From Marinifilaceae bacterium (GTDB taxonomy: Bacteria; Bacteroidota; Bacteroidia; Bacteroidales; Marinifilaceae): a stretch of 64,000 nucleotides of DNA. The position numbers were made by a program, and so were the translations under genes. The notes beneath the pieces are model-generated. The model searched no databases and had not been told where the DNA came from. It worked only from the letters and a program-made list of their open reading frames with translations. The stretch covers positions 16,772 to 80,771 of the forward strand of contig JADGEF010000002.1 in the NCBI GenBank assembly GCA_016744515.1, written 5' to 3'. How positions within the stretch are numbered: the first letter of the stretch is position 1; each line of letters starts with the position of its first letter. Positions 1 through 10,593 of this stretch are shown one piece after another.

Positions 1-185
1 CATCTCACTTCTCGTAATTCCTAATTCATAACTTCTAATTAGTAATTCATAATTACCAATGCTTTTGTTTGCCCCTGCAAACAACTCACTAGCAGTAGCA
101 TACCCAAGCCAAACAAGTGCTACTAAACTTATTTTAGGCCAAGGCTTATACCTTGGCCTAGTATGATGGGCAAAAGTGACCAGCC

Positions 186-2270
186 TCAGTCTTTAATACA
201 TCGTATTGCACGCGCACCAGCTGGAGACGACCAACCGACATGGTTATAAGATGACGGATCGTACCGTATTCCGAGACATGTCCAGTGTCCCCAGTCTACT
301 GACCATCTTGATTGGCAACACCAATAATAACCGTAAGTTCCGACGTCATGTAAGTGCCCAGCTGTTGTCCCCATAGGATTTCGATTCCCTCCAGCGGGAA
401 GTTTAAGAACAGAGTTAAATGCCCCAGTTACACCCTTGTGTTCCCACGTGTCGATCTCAGCGTTCCACTCAGTATTTAAAGGAAGGCGAAAGCCGGGTGG
501 GCACGGGTTGTTTATGACGAGAGGCGGTTTCCAAGAAGCCGTGTCAAGCTGAGAGCACCAGCAGTAGGAGTTTTTGATAAAATTAGCGTGCCCAGGCACA
601 GTGGAATGAGATTGCGTGGTTGTTGTTCCAGAATTCCTCAGCTGATGACCGTCAGCAGATCGTCCCCATTGGTACAAATCACCATAAGCTAAAACATCGG
701 TAGGACTCGTAGCGACCTGCGAAGCACCTAAGTTACGATCCATCCACGTTCGACCTGTAGCCGAGACAACATGTGGAACCATATTCTCTGGTATTACAGA
801 ATTAGATGCTAAACTTGCTGCACTCATACCCGCTGCATTGCACGCTTTAAGCGTAAAAGTATAGGGCGTACCATTGGTTAAGCCAAATACTGTAATTGTA
901 CCACTTTCAGCCTGAACAACAGTTGCGGTGAATCCACCTGGATACGAAGTCGCTGTATAGGTAACTATAGTAGAACCACCATTATTTGCTGGAGCAGTAT
1001 AATCGATAATTACTTGCTCATTATCTGCTGTTACCATTGTTATTTCAGGTGCATCAGGAACATTTGAGGTCTTAACCGAGACAGAAGCTAAACTTGCTGC
1101 ACCTGTCCCTACAGCATTGCTTGCTGTTAGCGTAAAGGTATAAACTGTACCGTCTACCAAACCATTTACCAGTATGGTACCACCATCAGTCTGGTTCACA
1201 GTTCCTGTAAATCCGTCTGGTGACGAAGTCGCTGTATAAGAGGTAATAAGTGCACCACCATTATTTGCCGGAGCCGTATAAACGACACTTGCCTGTTTAT
1301 TACTAACTGTAACAGAACTTATGGCTGGTGCATCGGGAACTGTAGCAGGTGTAACCGAGGCAGAAGGGTCACTTGCTACACTCATACCAACTGCATTGCT
1401 CGCTTTAAGCGTAAAGGTATAGGGCGTACCATTAGTAAGCCCGAGTACGCAAATAATACCATCTCCCGGCTGAACAACAGTTCCTGTTAAACCATCAGGT
1501 GATGAAATTGCAGTATAAGAGGTAATCGCTGAACCGCCATTATCAGCAGGAGCCGCATACGCCACTTGTGCCCGTGCATTACCCCCAACAACAGAACCTA
1601 TTACAGGTGCACCAGGAGGACTAACCCAAACAGGAACATCACTAATCATTTTCAGTGTCGTAGCATCAGTCTCTGAAGGATCTAATAAGACCCATGCCGT
1701 ACCATCCCAGTATTGCATTTGCCCTTCACTTGTTCCTATTGGAAGCGCATCTAATTTTGCCTGATAGGCTATAATTGCCTCATTCAATGTTCTGCCCTGA
1801 TTGGCAGATAAAGCATTAATTATAGAGTTTGATGTGAGAACATCTTCCACCTCTACGCCAATACGCGTCCAATCAGAATTCGTATCAGGCTCTATTGCCG
1901 CTAATATCACACCATCTTTCTCGGCCTTAAACAGTTTATTGTTTTTCAAAAATAGCTGTCCTTTATAAAAAGTTAAGTCTATTCCCCAATTTCTCACTAC
2001 AAATACCTTATTCCAGACGGAACCATTCCATTGATAGCTGAATTGAGTCGTCTCATCCCATGCAATCATCCCAATTTTCTTCAAATTAACAGGAATGTCA
2101 TTGTTTAGCAAATCAGTTACCTGATGATAGCCACCTTTAATATCAAGCTGATACACAACTGGCATACCAGGTATAATAGACGTAATTGTTTTTGTAACCT
2201 TCGACTCTTGCGCAAAAGCACCAATATGGCATAAAAAGCAAAGCAGAAATATAAAGTATCTTTTTCTCAT
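186..2270 (-). CDS. Secreted fibronectin type III repeat protein with C-terminal FISUMP (Fibrobacter succinogenes major paralogous)-like domain
   Basis: Signal peptide MRKRYFIFLLCFLCHIGAFAQ; three Fn3-like repeats (VPDAPxI..V...ANNGGS.I.SYTATSSPDG); C-terminus TWMDRNLGASQVA...YGDLYQWGR...NNPCPPGFRLPLNTEWNA typical of FISUMP. Confidence 0.8.
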   Translation of the reverse strand: MRKRYFIFLLCFLCHIGAFAQESKVTKTITSIIPGMPVVYQLDIKGGYHQVTDLLNNDIPVNLKKIGMIAWDETTQFSYQWNGSVWNKVFVVRNWGIDLTFYKGQLFLKNNKLFKAEKDGVILAAIEPDTNSDWTRIGVEVEDVLTSNSIINALSANQGRTLNEAIIAYQAKLDALPIGTSEGQMQYWDGTAWVLLDPSETDATTLKMISDVPVWVSPPGAPVIGSVVGGNARAQVAYAAPADNGGSAITSYTAISSPDGLTGTVVQPGDGIICVLGLTNGTPYTFTLKASNAVGMSVASDPSASVTPATVPDAPAISSVTVSNKQASVVYTAPANNGGALITSYTATSSPDGFTGTVNQTDGGTILVNGLVDGTVYTFTLTASNAVGTGAASLASVSVKTSNVPDAPEITMVTADNEQVIIDYTAPANNGGSTIVTYTATSYPGGFTATVVQAESGTITVFGLTNGTPYTFTLKACNAAGMSAASLASNSVIPENMVPHVVSATGRTWMDRNLGASQVATSPTDVLAYGDLYQWGRSADGHQLRNSGTTTTQSHSTVPGHANFIKNSYCWCSQLDTASWKPPLVINNPCPPGFRLPLNTEWNAEIDTWEHKGVTGAFNSVLKLPAGGNRNPMGTTAGHLHDVGTYGYYWCCQSRWSVDWGHWTCLGIRYDPSSYNHVGWSSPAGARAIRCIKD

Positions 2271-2483
2271 ATTAATTTAAATATGTGTCCCAGAACAAAT
2301 AATAGTGAAAAGTAGAGACAAAACAAGCAAACACAAATTCTTATATCTATCAATAAAATAATACCAAAATAGATCATCGCTCTCTCAAAGCAATAATCTC
2401 AAAAAATGATACAAATTTATCAACAACAAAAATTCAAATCTTCACTTCCTTGCTCGCGCAAAGGAAATGAAGATTTGATATAG

Positions 2484-3362
2484 CTATCGAACAATTAATT
2501 TCAAAGTTGTTCCATCAAAATCAGTTGTAAAGTTTACATTCGCTACCCAGTCCTGATATTCAACTGCTTGTTGAGTTGAATAAGAAACAGTCCAACAATC
2601 GGTTAACGGATACTCTTTATCATCAACACTTATAAAGAAAGATGGTTTGTTCCATGCTTTAGGAAAAGAAACAAAAGGCATTCCACCAGCAGTTAAAACA
2701 AATGAGAACGGTACAAAAGTATCTAATTTAGTAGCTGCGTCAGTTATATCTATAGTCTCAGTAGCAGTCATTGCAGCAGTATCAAAATCGAAACCGTTAG
2801 TGTAAACAGTTGCACCTTGCCCAGCAGCAATAAAACCACCACCTGTTGCAGCAGATCCACCACCTAAAGTAATCCATTCTTTTCCACCTATACCTGTATA
2901 GAAGAAAGCCGCTGGCTCACCAGCTAAATCAGCTTTTACGCCAATAATTGTTCCTACAGCTAAATTAGCATCAGTCGTTGCAATGTCATCAATTAATGCA
3001 TCACGATCAGACATTCCATTAACCAAAAGAGCATCGATACGTGTAAAGTCCTTCAATGTAGGAGAAGCGATAATAACATTCAAACGATAAGTTCCTGGTT
3101 GGCTATCACCTAGACCTGCATCTACAACTGTTACCAACATACCAACTTTTTGTCGAGCTGTCTTCTTTAAACCTTCTGCAACTTTAGTCCAATCGGCATA
3201 CACATGAATTCCACCTTCAACTTGGTTTCCATCAACAACCGCAGTGTTTAACCAATCGAAAACCTTAATTTTTTTTGATACTCTTGTTTCTTGTGCAGAC
3301 AAATTTGTTGTCATAGCCACAAAGGCAACACATGCAACTAAAAAAGTAATTTTTTTTAACAT
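2484..3362 (-). CDS. Secreted hypothetical surface protein; start re-assigned to the internal Met that begins a signal peptide
   Basis: ORF track extends to 3488, but MLKKITFLVACVAFVAMTTNLSAQ starting at 3362 is a clean signal peptide and removes the overlap with the next gene. Confidence 0.65.
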   Translation of the reverse strand: MLKKITFLVACVAFVAMTTNLSAQETRVSKKIKVFDWLNTAVVDGNQVEGGIHVYADWTKVAEGLKKTARQKVGMLVTVVDAGLGDSQPGTYRLNVIIASPTLKDFTRIDALLVNGMSDRDALIDDIATTDANLAVGTIIGVKADLAGEPAAFFYTGIGGKEWITLGGGSAATGGGFIAAGQGATVYTNGFDFDTAAMTATETIDITDAATKLDTFVPFSFVLTAGGMPFVSFPKAWNKPSFFISVDDKEYPLTDCWTVSYSTQQAVEYQDWVANVNFTTDFDGTTLKLIVR

Positions 3363-3436
3363 AACCGTAATTTTAAATTTAAAAATAGAATTGTTTCTAT
3401 AATATAAAAGACAAGACAATCTTGTCGCAAAATTCA

Positions 3437-6376
3437 TTATTTGATGTCCACTGTTAAACCAGCTGGTAATGGAACATCTGTTTGCCATATGGTATAGTCA
3501 ACACCACTAATCTTAATATTCTGACTTGGTTTAAAAACCAAATAGGTATCATCCCCATCAATCACTAACTGTGGTACTCTCCAATTAGCAGGTAAGGCAC
3601 AGGTGAAATATCCCACTGCATTCATACAAGTAATAAACAAGACACCACTTACTTTCTCGGTGCTTGTTAATCCCGTTATTTCAGATTCATTGGCAACAGA
3701 TGCGAAATTTGCTAAACTTCCATAGTACACAAAAGCACTATTTGCGGTAGGTTTATTTTTAATAAAATCGGCTTGGCTAGAGTCTGTTTGATCCCAATCT
3801 GCTTGCACAACAGCTCCATCTACATAAGCCTTTGTTGCTGCATCCTGTAAATCCGTTGGATTCGCCAAATGGCTAATGGTTTTTCCGTTGGCATCTGTGC
3901 CTTCGGTTAAAACTTGCGATAAAGTTTGTGTATCGGTAAACACGGCACTTACTGGTACAGCCGTTTCAACTGTTAAACCATTCACCTTTTCTGAATCATC
4001 GGCTTTTCCATCATTATTAATATCGTAAACCGCCTTTTTCATGTCTCCTGCATTCAAGCCACTAACTGTCGCATCTACATAGGTCTTAGTCGCAGCATCC
4101 TGATCCAAAGTCGGATCAGCTAAATTGCTAATGGTTTTTCCGTTGGCATCTGTGCCTTCGGTTAAAACTTGCGATAAAGTTTGCTTATCGGTAAACACGG
4201 CACTCACGGGTACAGCCGTTTCAACTGTTAAGCCATTTACCTTTTCTGAATCATCGGCTTTTCCATCATTATTAATATCGTAAACAGCCTTTTTCATGTC
4301 TCCTGCATTCAAGCCACTAACTGTCGCATCTACATAAGTCTTGGTCGCGGCATCCTGATCCAAAGTCGGATCAGCTAAATTGCTAATGGTTTTTCCGTTG
4401 GCATCTGTGCCTTCGGTTAAAACTTGCGATAAAGTCTGCTTATCGGTAAACACGGCACTTACTGGTACAGCCGTTTCAACTGTTAAGCCATTTACCTTTT
4501 CTGAATCATCTGCTTTTCCATCATTATTGATATCGTAAACCGCCTTTTTCATGTCTCCTGCATTCAAGCCACTAACTGTCGCATCTACATAGGTCTTAGT
4601 CGCAGCATCCTGATCCAAAGTCGGGTTATCTAATCCAGTAATCTTTTTTCCGCCTGCATCTGCTCCTTGTGTCAAAACATCGGTCAGGTCTAAAATAACG
4701 GTTCCTGTTTCGGTATTAATAGAAGAAACACCGCCTGATGGCATTAACAAAACTTGCCAGTCGGTCATGCTTACATTATTGCCTGCTAAGTTGATATAGG
4801 ATTTATTCTCATCGGAACGAACAACAACATCGCCCTGTACAATTCCAGATAAAGCTAATTGAGCCGCTTCGTCCACGGCTACATATGTTGCACCTAAAGT
4901 CATACCTGGTAGGTAAACACTCGATATTTTCTTATCCGATCCTAAACCCACATAACCATCAGCTAGTCCTTTGTTTGACGTTTTTTCTACGCCTGATAAT
5001 TCACCATCAACATAAGACCTATTTACAGCGTCCTTATCTGAGATAGGGTCTCCAATATTGCTTATCACCTTTCCATTGGCATCTGTGCCTTCGGTTAAAA
5101 CTTGCGATAAAGTCTGCTTATCGGTAAACACGGCACTTACTGGTACAGCTGTTTCAACAGTTAAGCCATTCACCTTTTCTGAATCATCGGCTTTTCCATC
5201 ATTATTGATATCGTAAACAGCCTTTTTCATGTCTCCTGCATTCAAGCCACTAACTGTCGCATCTACATAAGTCTTGGTCGCAGCATCCTGATCCAAAGTC
5301 GGGTTATCTAATCCGGTAATCTTTTTTCCGCCTGCATCTGCTCCTTGTGTCAAAATATCGGTTAAGTCTAAAATAACGGCTCCCGTTTCGGTATTGATAG
5401 AAGCAACACCGCCTGATGGCATTAACAAAACTTGCCAGTCGGTCATGCTTACATTATTGCCTGCTAAGTTGATATAGGATTTGTTCTCATCGGAACGAAC
5501 GACAACATCGCCCTGTACAATTCCAGATAAAGCTAATTGAGCCGCTTCGTTCACGGCTACATATGTTGCACCTAAAGTCATACCTGGTAGGTAAACACTC
5601 GATATTTTCTTATCCGAACCTAAACCCACATAACCATCAGCTAGTCCTTTGTTTGACGTTTTTTCTACGCTTGATAATTCAAAATCGATATAATTTTTAT
5701 TTACAGCATCTAGAGCGTTCGTTGGATCTCCCAAATCTGTAATCTTATTGTTATTTGCACTATTTCCCTCTCCTAAAACAGAAGATAAGTTTTGAGTCTC
5801 TGACGCACCTGCTGATGCATCTACATAAGCCTTTGTTGCTGCATCTTGTAGGTTTGTTGGATCAGCTAAATCCGTTATCTTAAAATTATTTGCAGAATTA
5901 CCTTTACTAAGCACCTCACCCAAATTGGAAAGAACTGTATTTCCCATCATTTGCCAAGTCAGCCCATCAAAAACAGCCAATTGGTTGGTCGTGCTTAAGA
6001 AATAAAGTTCTCCTTTTTGGCTAGTCGTAAAATCAGGTAATACAGCACCAACCTGAATGAAATTTGAATTTCCAGAACTTGCTCCAGTTCCCATACGAGT
6101 CCAATCAGTACCTGTATAATAAAAGAAAGCCTTAACATCCTTATCAAATATCAATAATCCAACCGCAGTCGCATCGTCGGCTGCAAACATGGCATTACGA
6201 CTAGTAGTCGATAACCTTGGTATTAAAAGACCTTTTGTGTTAGAAACCAATTCTAAAATTGCCTTCCCATGAGCAACTTCACGTCCCTTACCAATACTTA
6301 CGCCACCATTTTGAGCATATAAGTTGGTAATAGAGAGAATGATTAGTGTTACTAATATTAAAAGCTTATTTTTCAT
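3437..6376 (-). CDS. Large secreted repeat protein with phage-tail-fibre-like DAATKxYVD motifs
   Basis: Signal peptide MKNKLLILVTLIILSITNLYAQ; multiple near-identical 85-aa units (DPTLDQDAATKTYVDATVSGLNAGDMKKAVYDINNDGKADDSEKVNGLTVETAVPVSAVFTDKQTLSQVLTEGTDANGKTISN). Confidence 0.8.
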   Translation of the reverse strand: MKNKLLILVTLIILSITNLYAQNGGVSIGKGREVAHGKAILELVSNTKGLLIPRLSTTSRNAMFAADDATAVGLLIFDKDVKAFFYYTGTDWTRMGTGASSGNSNFIQVGAVLPDFTTSQKGELYFLSTTNQLAVFDGLTWQMMGNTVLSNLGEVLSKGNSANNFKITDLADPTNLQDAATKAYVDASAGASETQNLSSVLGEGNSANNNKITDLGDPTNALDAVNKNYIDFELSSVEKTSNKGLADGYVGLGSDKKISSVYLPGMTLGATYVAVNEAAQLALSGIVQGDVVVRSDENKSYINLAGNNVSMTDWQVLLMPSGGVASINTETGAVILDLTDILTQGADAGGKKITGLDNPTLDQDAATKTYVDATVSGLNAGDMKKAVYDINNDGKADDSEKVNGLTVETAVPVSAVFTDKQTLSQVLTEGTDANGKVISNIGDPISDKDAVNRSYVDGELSGVEKTSNKGLADGYVGLGSDKKISSVYLPGMTLGATYVAVDEAAQLALSGIVQGDVVVRSDENKSYINLAGNNVSMTDWQVLLMPSGGVSSINTETGTVILDLTDVLTQGADAGGKKITGLDNPTLDQDAATKTYVDATVSGLNAGDMKKAVYDINNDGKADDSEKVNGLTVETAVPVSAVFTDKQTLSQVLTEGTDANGKTISNLADPTLDQDAATKTYVDATVSGLNAGDMKKAVYDINNDGKADDSEKVNGLTVETAVPVSAVFTDKQTLSQVLTEGTDANGKTISNLADPTLDQDAATKTYVDATVSGLNAGDMKKAVYDINNDGKADDSEKVNGLTVETAVPVSAVFTDTQTLSQVLTEGTDANGKTISHLANPTDLQDAATKAYVDGAVVQADWDQTDSSQADFIKNKPTANSAFVYYGSLANFASVANESEITGLTSTEKVSGVLFITCMNAVGYFTCALPANWRVPQLVIDGDDTYLVFKPSQNIKISGVDYTIWQTDVPLPAGLTVDIK
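3790..5760. repeat. Internal coding tandem repeats: 255-bp period (three adjacent units) within a 678-bp higher-order repeat
   Basis: Word ttttccgttg recurs at 3881, 4136, 4391 (spacing 255); tcgggttatc at 4621 and 5299, tcgatatttt at 4921 and 5599 (spacing 678). Confidence 0.9.
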
Positions 6377-6471
6377 ATAATTAGATTATTAAGATCTTCT
6401 ACAACTTATTTATTTCATTTGTAATACCTAAAAAAATTACGCATTACTAATTCTGCTAATTTCTTTGCTGA

Positions 6472-8382
6472 TTATTCCTCCAAAGGAATAATCAACAATT
6501 CACCAATTTTCACATTATAATTTGTCTTATGATTTACTTTCATTAAATCATTTACAGAACAAGAATATCGAGATGCTAAACTATATAAGGTTTCTTTTTT
6601 ATAAACTCGATGTATCGTTTGTATACCAACTAAATAAACGTCACTTAATTCATCCGTAGACAACAAATCATTTACCTTAGTCAGCTGGGTCAGATCATTA
6701 TTATACCATTCAGACAACTCTTGCACACTTAACACTTCATCTTTTCCAACAACAATCATGATATCGTATGGTAAATTAAAATTACATGCTCGAAAAAATA
6801 CTTCTCGATAATCATCCATCACTTTCGGCTTATCATTATCGTACAATTCCTCGCCAAGTACTATCGTTTTGTAAACGAAATCTTTTTGAGCGGAAGATTT
6901 CATCTGTGTAATAATTCTCCGTGCTCTTTTTAAGGATAACAAGTAATTATATTCGTCTGTTCCTCTAGGATCTGCAGACCCGTAAACCAATATTGTTTTT
7001 GCCCTAGGCATTTCTGAAAAATAAACAACACATTCATTAAGGTATTCGACTAAAGATTGATCGAAGTCTGAATGATCAAAAGGAAAGTGAACTGATTCAC
7101 CACAATCAAAATTATATATCTCTGGAAATTCTACTGAACCTAAATCCAGTCCAATACTCCCCTCTTTTTCATAGGCAAACAATTCCAATCTTCTTTTTAA
7201 CAAACTATCTTCCTTAAAAAGATAACGTTCAACATCTTCTTCTTTTACAAGATGGCTCCAAAAATCATCATAATGTCCTCTTAGTATCTTCGATTGACGA
7301 CAGGTAAAAAAGTCTGTACTATCGTTTAATAAGCGAATACAAAAATCATCCAATGAAGTATTACAATCAAACAAATTATAATTAGTCCAATTCATCATAT
7401 CAAGTGCATAATTATCCAGCTTACCTTTACCTTTATGCCCCTCACTACTGTATAGTAACCATTCATCCTTAATAACAGGGAATATATCATCAAACTGAGT
7501 ATTCACTTTTTCATCTAATATAGCTGGCTCTGCCCATCTTTTCTTTTCCAGCTCAGAATAATATATATCCCAACCACCATAACCTTTTTTATCATCAGAA
7601 CAAAAATATAAACGTTCAGTTTTAGGATCGAACCAGGGCATTCCTGTAGAATAAAATCTTGAGTTATGGGTGAATCTTGGCAACTCACCTCCAACAATAT
7701 CAATTCGGTACAAACCTAGTTTTCTATTAAAAACAGTATACATATGTGTTTTTCCACCAAATTTTTCGACTGACACAACTTTATACTTTTTACTATATCC
7801 ATGTTCAATAACTTCCCCTTGTAATAATTCACTATCGTCATACTGATATGTAAATAACTGATTCAAAGAATCGCTATACAAGGTAATCTGCCCTATTTCA
7901 TCTAAATTATAGCCATACAATAATAAATTACTCCCCTTCAAATTCTTCACATACTCATTTAGATTTTCTCCCCCTTTATCATTAATTTCTCTTCTAACCC
8001 GAGCAATTTTTAATAAATCAGCAACATCAGCACTAATAAATTGGAGATTATCAAAAGGGATTTCATCAAATCTATCACACTTTAATAAACCTGTATATAA
8101 GGCTCTAACATCATCACCATTAATTTTTTCATGAAAATTTTCGACTAAATATTCATATACCATTGTTGATTTTTCGTACTTACCATCTGCATTACATGTT
8201 TCTGCAATTAATCTTAGTTTTCGAATCGATTTAACTTGAGTAATATAATTATGAAACTGATCAAAAGATGACTCTTGACCAATAGCATCAACACTCCATG
8301 TAGTTTGGGCAGGTCCCGAAAAACAACAGAAAAGAACGACGATAGTTATGTAAAATTTTATCATATTAATATAAATATTCAT
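6472..8382 (-). CDS. OmpA-family/PD40-like envelope protein with C-terminal LysM domain
   Basis: C-terminus IHRVYKKETLYSLASRYSCSVNDLMKVNHKTNYNVKIGELLIIPLEE is LysM; ILVYGSADPRGTDEYNYLLSLKRARRI is OmpA-like; FDPKTERLYFCSDDKKGYGGWDIYYSE is PD40-like. Confidence 0.75.
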   Translation of the reverse strand: MNIYINMIKFYITIVVLFCCFSGPAQTTWSVDAIGQESSFDQFHNYITQVKSIRKLRLIAETCNADGKYEKSTMVYEYLVENFHEKINGDDVRALYTGLLKCDRFDEIPFDNLQFISADVADLLKIARVRREINDKGGENLNEYVKNLKGSNLLLYGYNLDEIGQITLYSDSLNQLFTYQYDDSELLQGEVIEHGYSKKYKVVSVEKFGGKTHMYTVFNRKLGLYRIDIVGGELPRFTHNSRFYSTGMPWFDPKTERLYFCSDDKKGYGGWDIYYSELEKKRWAEPAILDEKVNTQFDDIFPVIKDEWLLYSSEGHKGKGKLDNYALDMMNWTNYNLFDCNTSLDDFCIRLLNDSTDFFTCRQSKILRGHYDDFWSHLVKEEDVERYLFKEDSLLKRRLELFAYEKEGSIGLDLGSVEFPEIYNFDCGESVHFPFDHSDFDQSLVEYLNECVVYFSEMPRAKTILVYGSADPRGTDEYNYLLSLKRARRIITQMKSSAQKDFVYKTIVLGEELYDNDKPKVMDDYREVFFRACNFNLPYDIMIVVGKDEVLSVQELSEWYNNDLTQLTKVNDLLSTDELSDVYLVGIQTIHRVYKKETLYSLASRYSCSVNDLMKVNHKTNYNVKIGELLIIPLEE

Positions 8383-9379
8383 TTACAGGATTTCTTAATC
8401 GTGAACCACGGACAAACACACCTTTATAGAAATTATAACCTCTATATTTTTTATGTCTTTTCCTTCCAAAATTATAAGTCAAATAAACTCCTTGTGAATT
8501 ATATTGATTATATCCCGTTCCCACACCAATCTCATACTTAACGCCAACATTTAACTGGTTACTTATTCTATAATTAGCCATTGTCGTTACTGCCTGACCA
8601 AAACGACACCCAAAACTCAACCACAACTGCTCATACATTAAACAGGAAATCGTCCAATCTATCACAGGAGGAACAAATTCACTTTCTACACTCTCATTAG
8701 AGATATTATAACGCGTTTGCTTATAATATTTACCAACTATAGTCGTTCTAAAAACATAGTCATAATTCAACATAACTATTCGTCCAAAAAAAGCATCAAA
8801 TCCCGTCAAGTATTTAAAATCAAAATCATATTTATTCAATCGAAGGTTGCTACTAGCACCAAAAAAGTAATATCGCATCAAAGCCATAAATCCAAGACTG
8901 ATAACAGGATGAGATTGGTTCATTTTCACCCTAGTAAAATCAACTTCAGGGTAGGCTATCATTTTTGATTGATTATAGGAAGCAAACTCATACCCCAAGC
9001 CTAAACCTACTGCCAAATAAGTACTTTTATCAATCTGCAAACCTTGTGACATATTTACTGTAAACGTGTTAATTGTTCGCAGTCCTATATTTTCAACTAC
9101 AAATGTTCCCCCAAAGCCCAAGCCTTGTCGTTGGGTCGGGATAAAAATATTTGCTGCAAACATTTCTGGTGTATTCGCTCTACTATTAAGCCATTGCTGA
9201 CGAAACATCGCATCAAAAGAACCATATGTTTTGTAAGCACTATAAGCAGGATTAAAATATTCCTGTTTTGGAATTGATGGAGAAGAAGACTCATATTGTG
9301 CATACAAAGGCACAAAACCTGTGAAAAATATCACAGCGATCATTACGAACATCCATATACATCTTTTTCTTGTCCGCAT
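8366..9379 (-). CDS. PorP/SprF family type IX secretion system membrane protein
   Basis: Length and pattern (NPAYSAYKTYGSFDAMFRQQWLN..., beta-barrel, downstream of a T9SS-sorted protein) typical of PorP/SprF. Confidence 0.75.
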   Translation of the reverse strand: MRTRKRCIWMFVMIAVIFFTGFVPLYAQYESSSPSIPKQEYFNPAYSAYKTYGSFDAMFRQQWLNSRANTPEMFAANIFIPTQRQGLGFGGTFVVENIGLRTINTFTVNMSQGLQIDKSTYLAVGLGLGYEFASYNQSKMIAYPEVDFTRVKMNQSHPVISLGFMALMRYYFFGASSNLRLNKYDFDFKYLTGFDAFFGRIVMLNYDYVFRTTIVGKYYKQTRYNISNESVESEFVPPVIDWTISCLMYEQLWLSFGCRFGQAVTTMANYRISNQLNVGVKYEIGVGTGYNQYNSQGVYLTYNFGRKRHKKYRGYNFYKGVFVRGSRLRNPVNEYLY

Positions 9380-9381
9380 AA

Positions 9382-10593
9382 TTAATTTTCTTTTTCTCGT
9401 AACACTTCTATAATATCATCTTTCACAATCTCAGACCCATCAGATAAATACACTACTAAATGGTAATAATATGTCCCACTTGGGTAATTCCGACAATTAA
9501 AATCATTCGCATATACCTTAGTATCAAAAATAATTCTCCCCCAAGAATCGTAAACAGTCATACTCACTCTCTCATAATCTTGTAATTTTGGTATAATGAA
9601 ATAAGCCTGAGCTGTACTATTAATTACAATTGTATTCACCAAGTCTATATCATCACGCTTTTTATTAAGTCCAAAATCTGATTCTATCAAAGAATAAAGC
9701 CCTGCCCCTTTAGGCTCCTGAGTAAGCAAATAATAATTTCCAAAACTCGATAGAGAACGATCGACTATTGGCTTTACCAAAGGATCTAAAGCGCTTTCCG
9801 TATAAAACACATCGACCTCACCCTCTACAACATCTCCATTATCATTTAAAACAGAAAGCCCTAAATTATAGGTATTCCCAACCGTTTCGTCTTCGACACG
9901 CCATCCTCCCGAAAGTGGAAAAATAAAATCTTCAAGCTTATAAACAGACCGCCATGCCTCCTCTAAACTTGAATCATATGTAATTTTAACCAAGTCGTCA
10001 CTATTTAAATCAGTAACAACTACCGGATGGTAAGAATCAGCATTCCCAACTGGAAAAAAATAAGTTCCACCTTCCAAAACACTGCGTTTTAAGGCACCTA
10101 CGACATAACTCCCATTACTAGATACATTATTAAAAATAACAGCATTTTCAGACGTACTCAAAACAGACAAATGACTAACTCCCTCTAACAACAATTTTCC
10201 AGACACCAGAGATAGATGACTAGTTAATCCGAGCTCTCCATTCAAAAAGATATCTGAATTCATCATATTAAGCGTTAAACTAGTCAAGCTTGCATCATCA
10301 CAAATTAAATTAACATCAGCTCGTCCCTCAACACTCAAATTCAAACCTGAAAAATCACTTTCACTCGCTAAAAAGATATCAACAGGAAAATTATTCCTAA
10401 AATAAAAATTCGCATCACCAACTAATCCAGCACTACTATCATCGTAAAACCCACCAACAAAACAAAAACTTGAGTTATTCATTTGCACCTCAACATCTCC
10501 CACACACACGTCTGAATTTTGTCCATAAGCATTACAAACAAAACAAGTTACAGTAACAATCAGCAATAATATTTTACTTAATTTAACTACCAT
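9382..10593 (-). CDS. T9SS type B (gliding-motility-associated) C-terminal sorting-domain protein
   Basis: C-terminus YERVSMTVYDSWGRIIFDTKVYANDFNCRNYPSGTYYYHLVVYLSDGSEIVKDDIIEVLRE; start moved to Met at 10593 (MVVKLSKILLLIVTVTCFVCNAYGQ signal peptide). Confidence 0.7.
   Translation of the reverse strand: MVVKLSKILLLIVTVTCFVCNAYGQNSDVCVGDVEVQMNNSSFCFVGGFYDDSSAGLVGDANFYFRNNFPVDIFLASESDFSGLNLSVEGRADVNLICDDASLTSLTLNMMNSDIFLNGELGLTSHLSLVSGKLLLEGVSHLSVLSTSENAVIFNNVSSNGSYVVGALKRSVLEGGTYFFPVGNADSYHPVVVTDLNSDDLVKITYDSSLEEAWRSVYKLEDFIFPLSGGWRVEDETVGNTYNLGLSVLNDNGDVVEGEVDVFYTESALDPLVKPIVDRSLSSFGNYYLLTQEPKGAGLYSLIESDFGLNKKRDDIDLVNTIVINSTAQAYFIIPKLQDYERVSMTVYDSWGRIIFDTKVYANDFNCRNYPSGTYYYHLVVYLSDGSEIVKDDIIEVLREKEN

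Noticed and set aside
3790-5760. CRISPR or phage-encoded repeat array
   Set aside because: Repeats are in frame within one signal-peptide-bearing CDS; units are 255 bp with no unique spacers.
8275-8968. Plus-strand ORFs 8275-8541 and 8717-8968
   Set aside because: Antisense to the well-supported OmpA/LysM and PorP/SprF genes, with no domain-like features.
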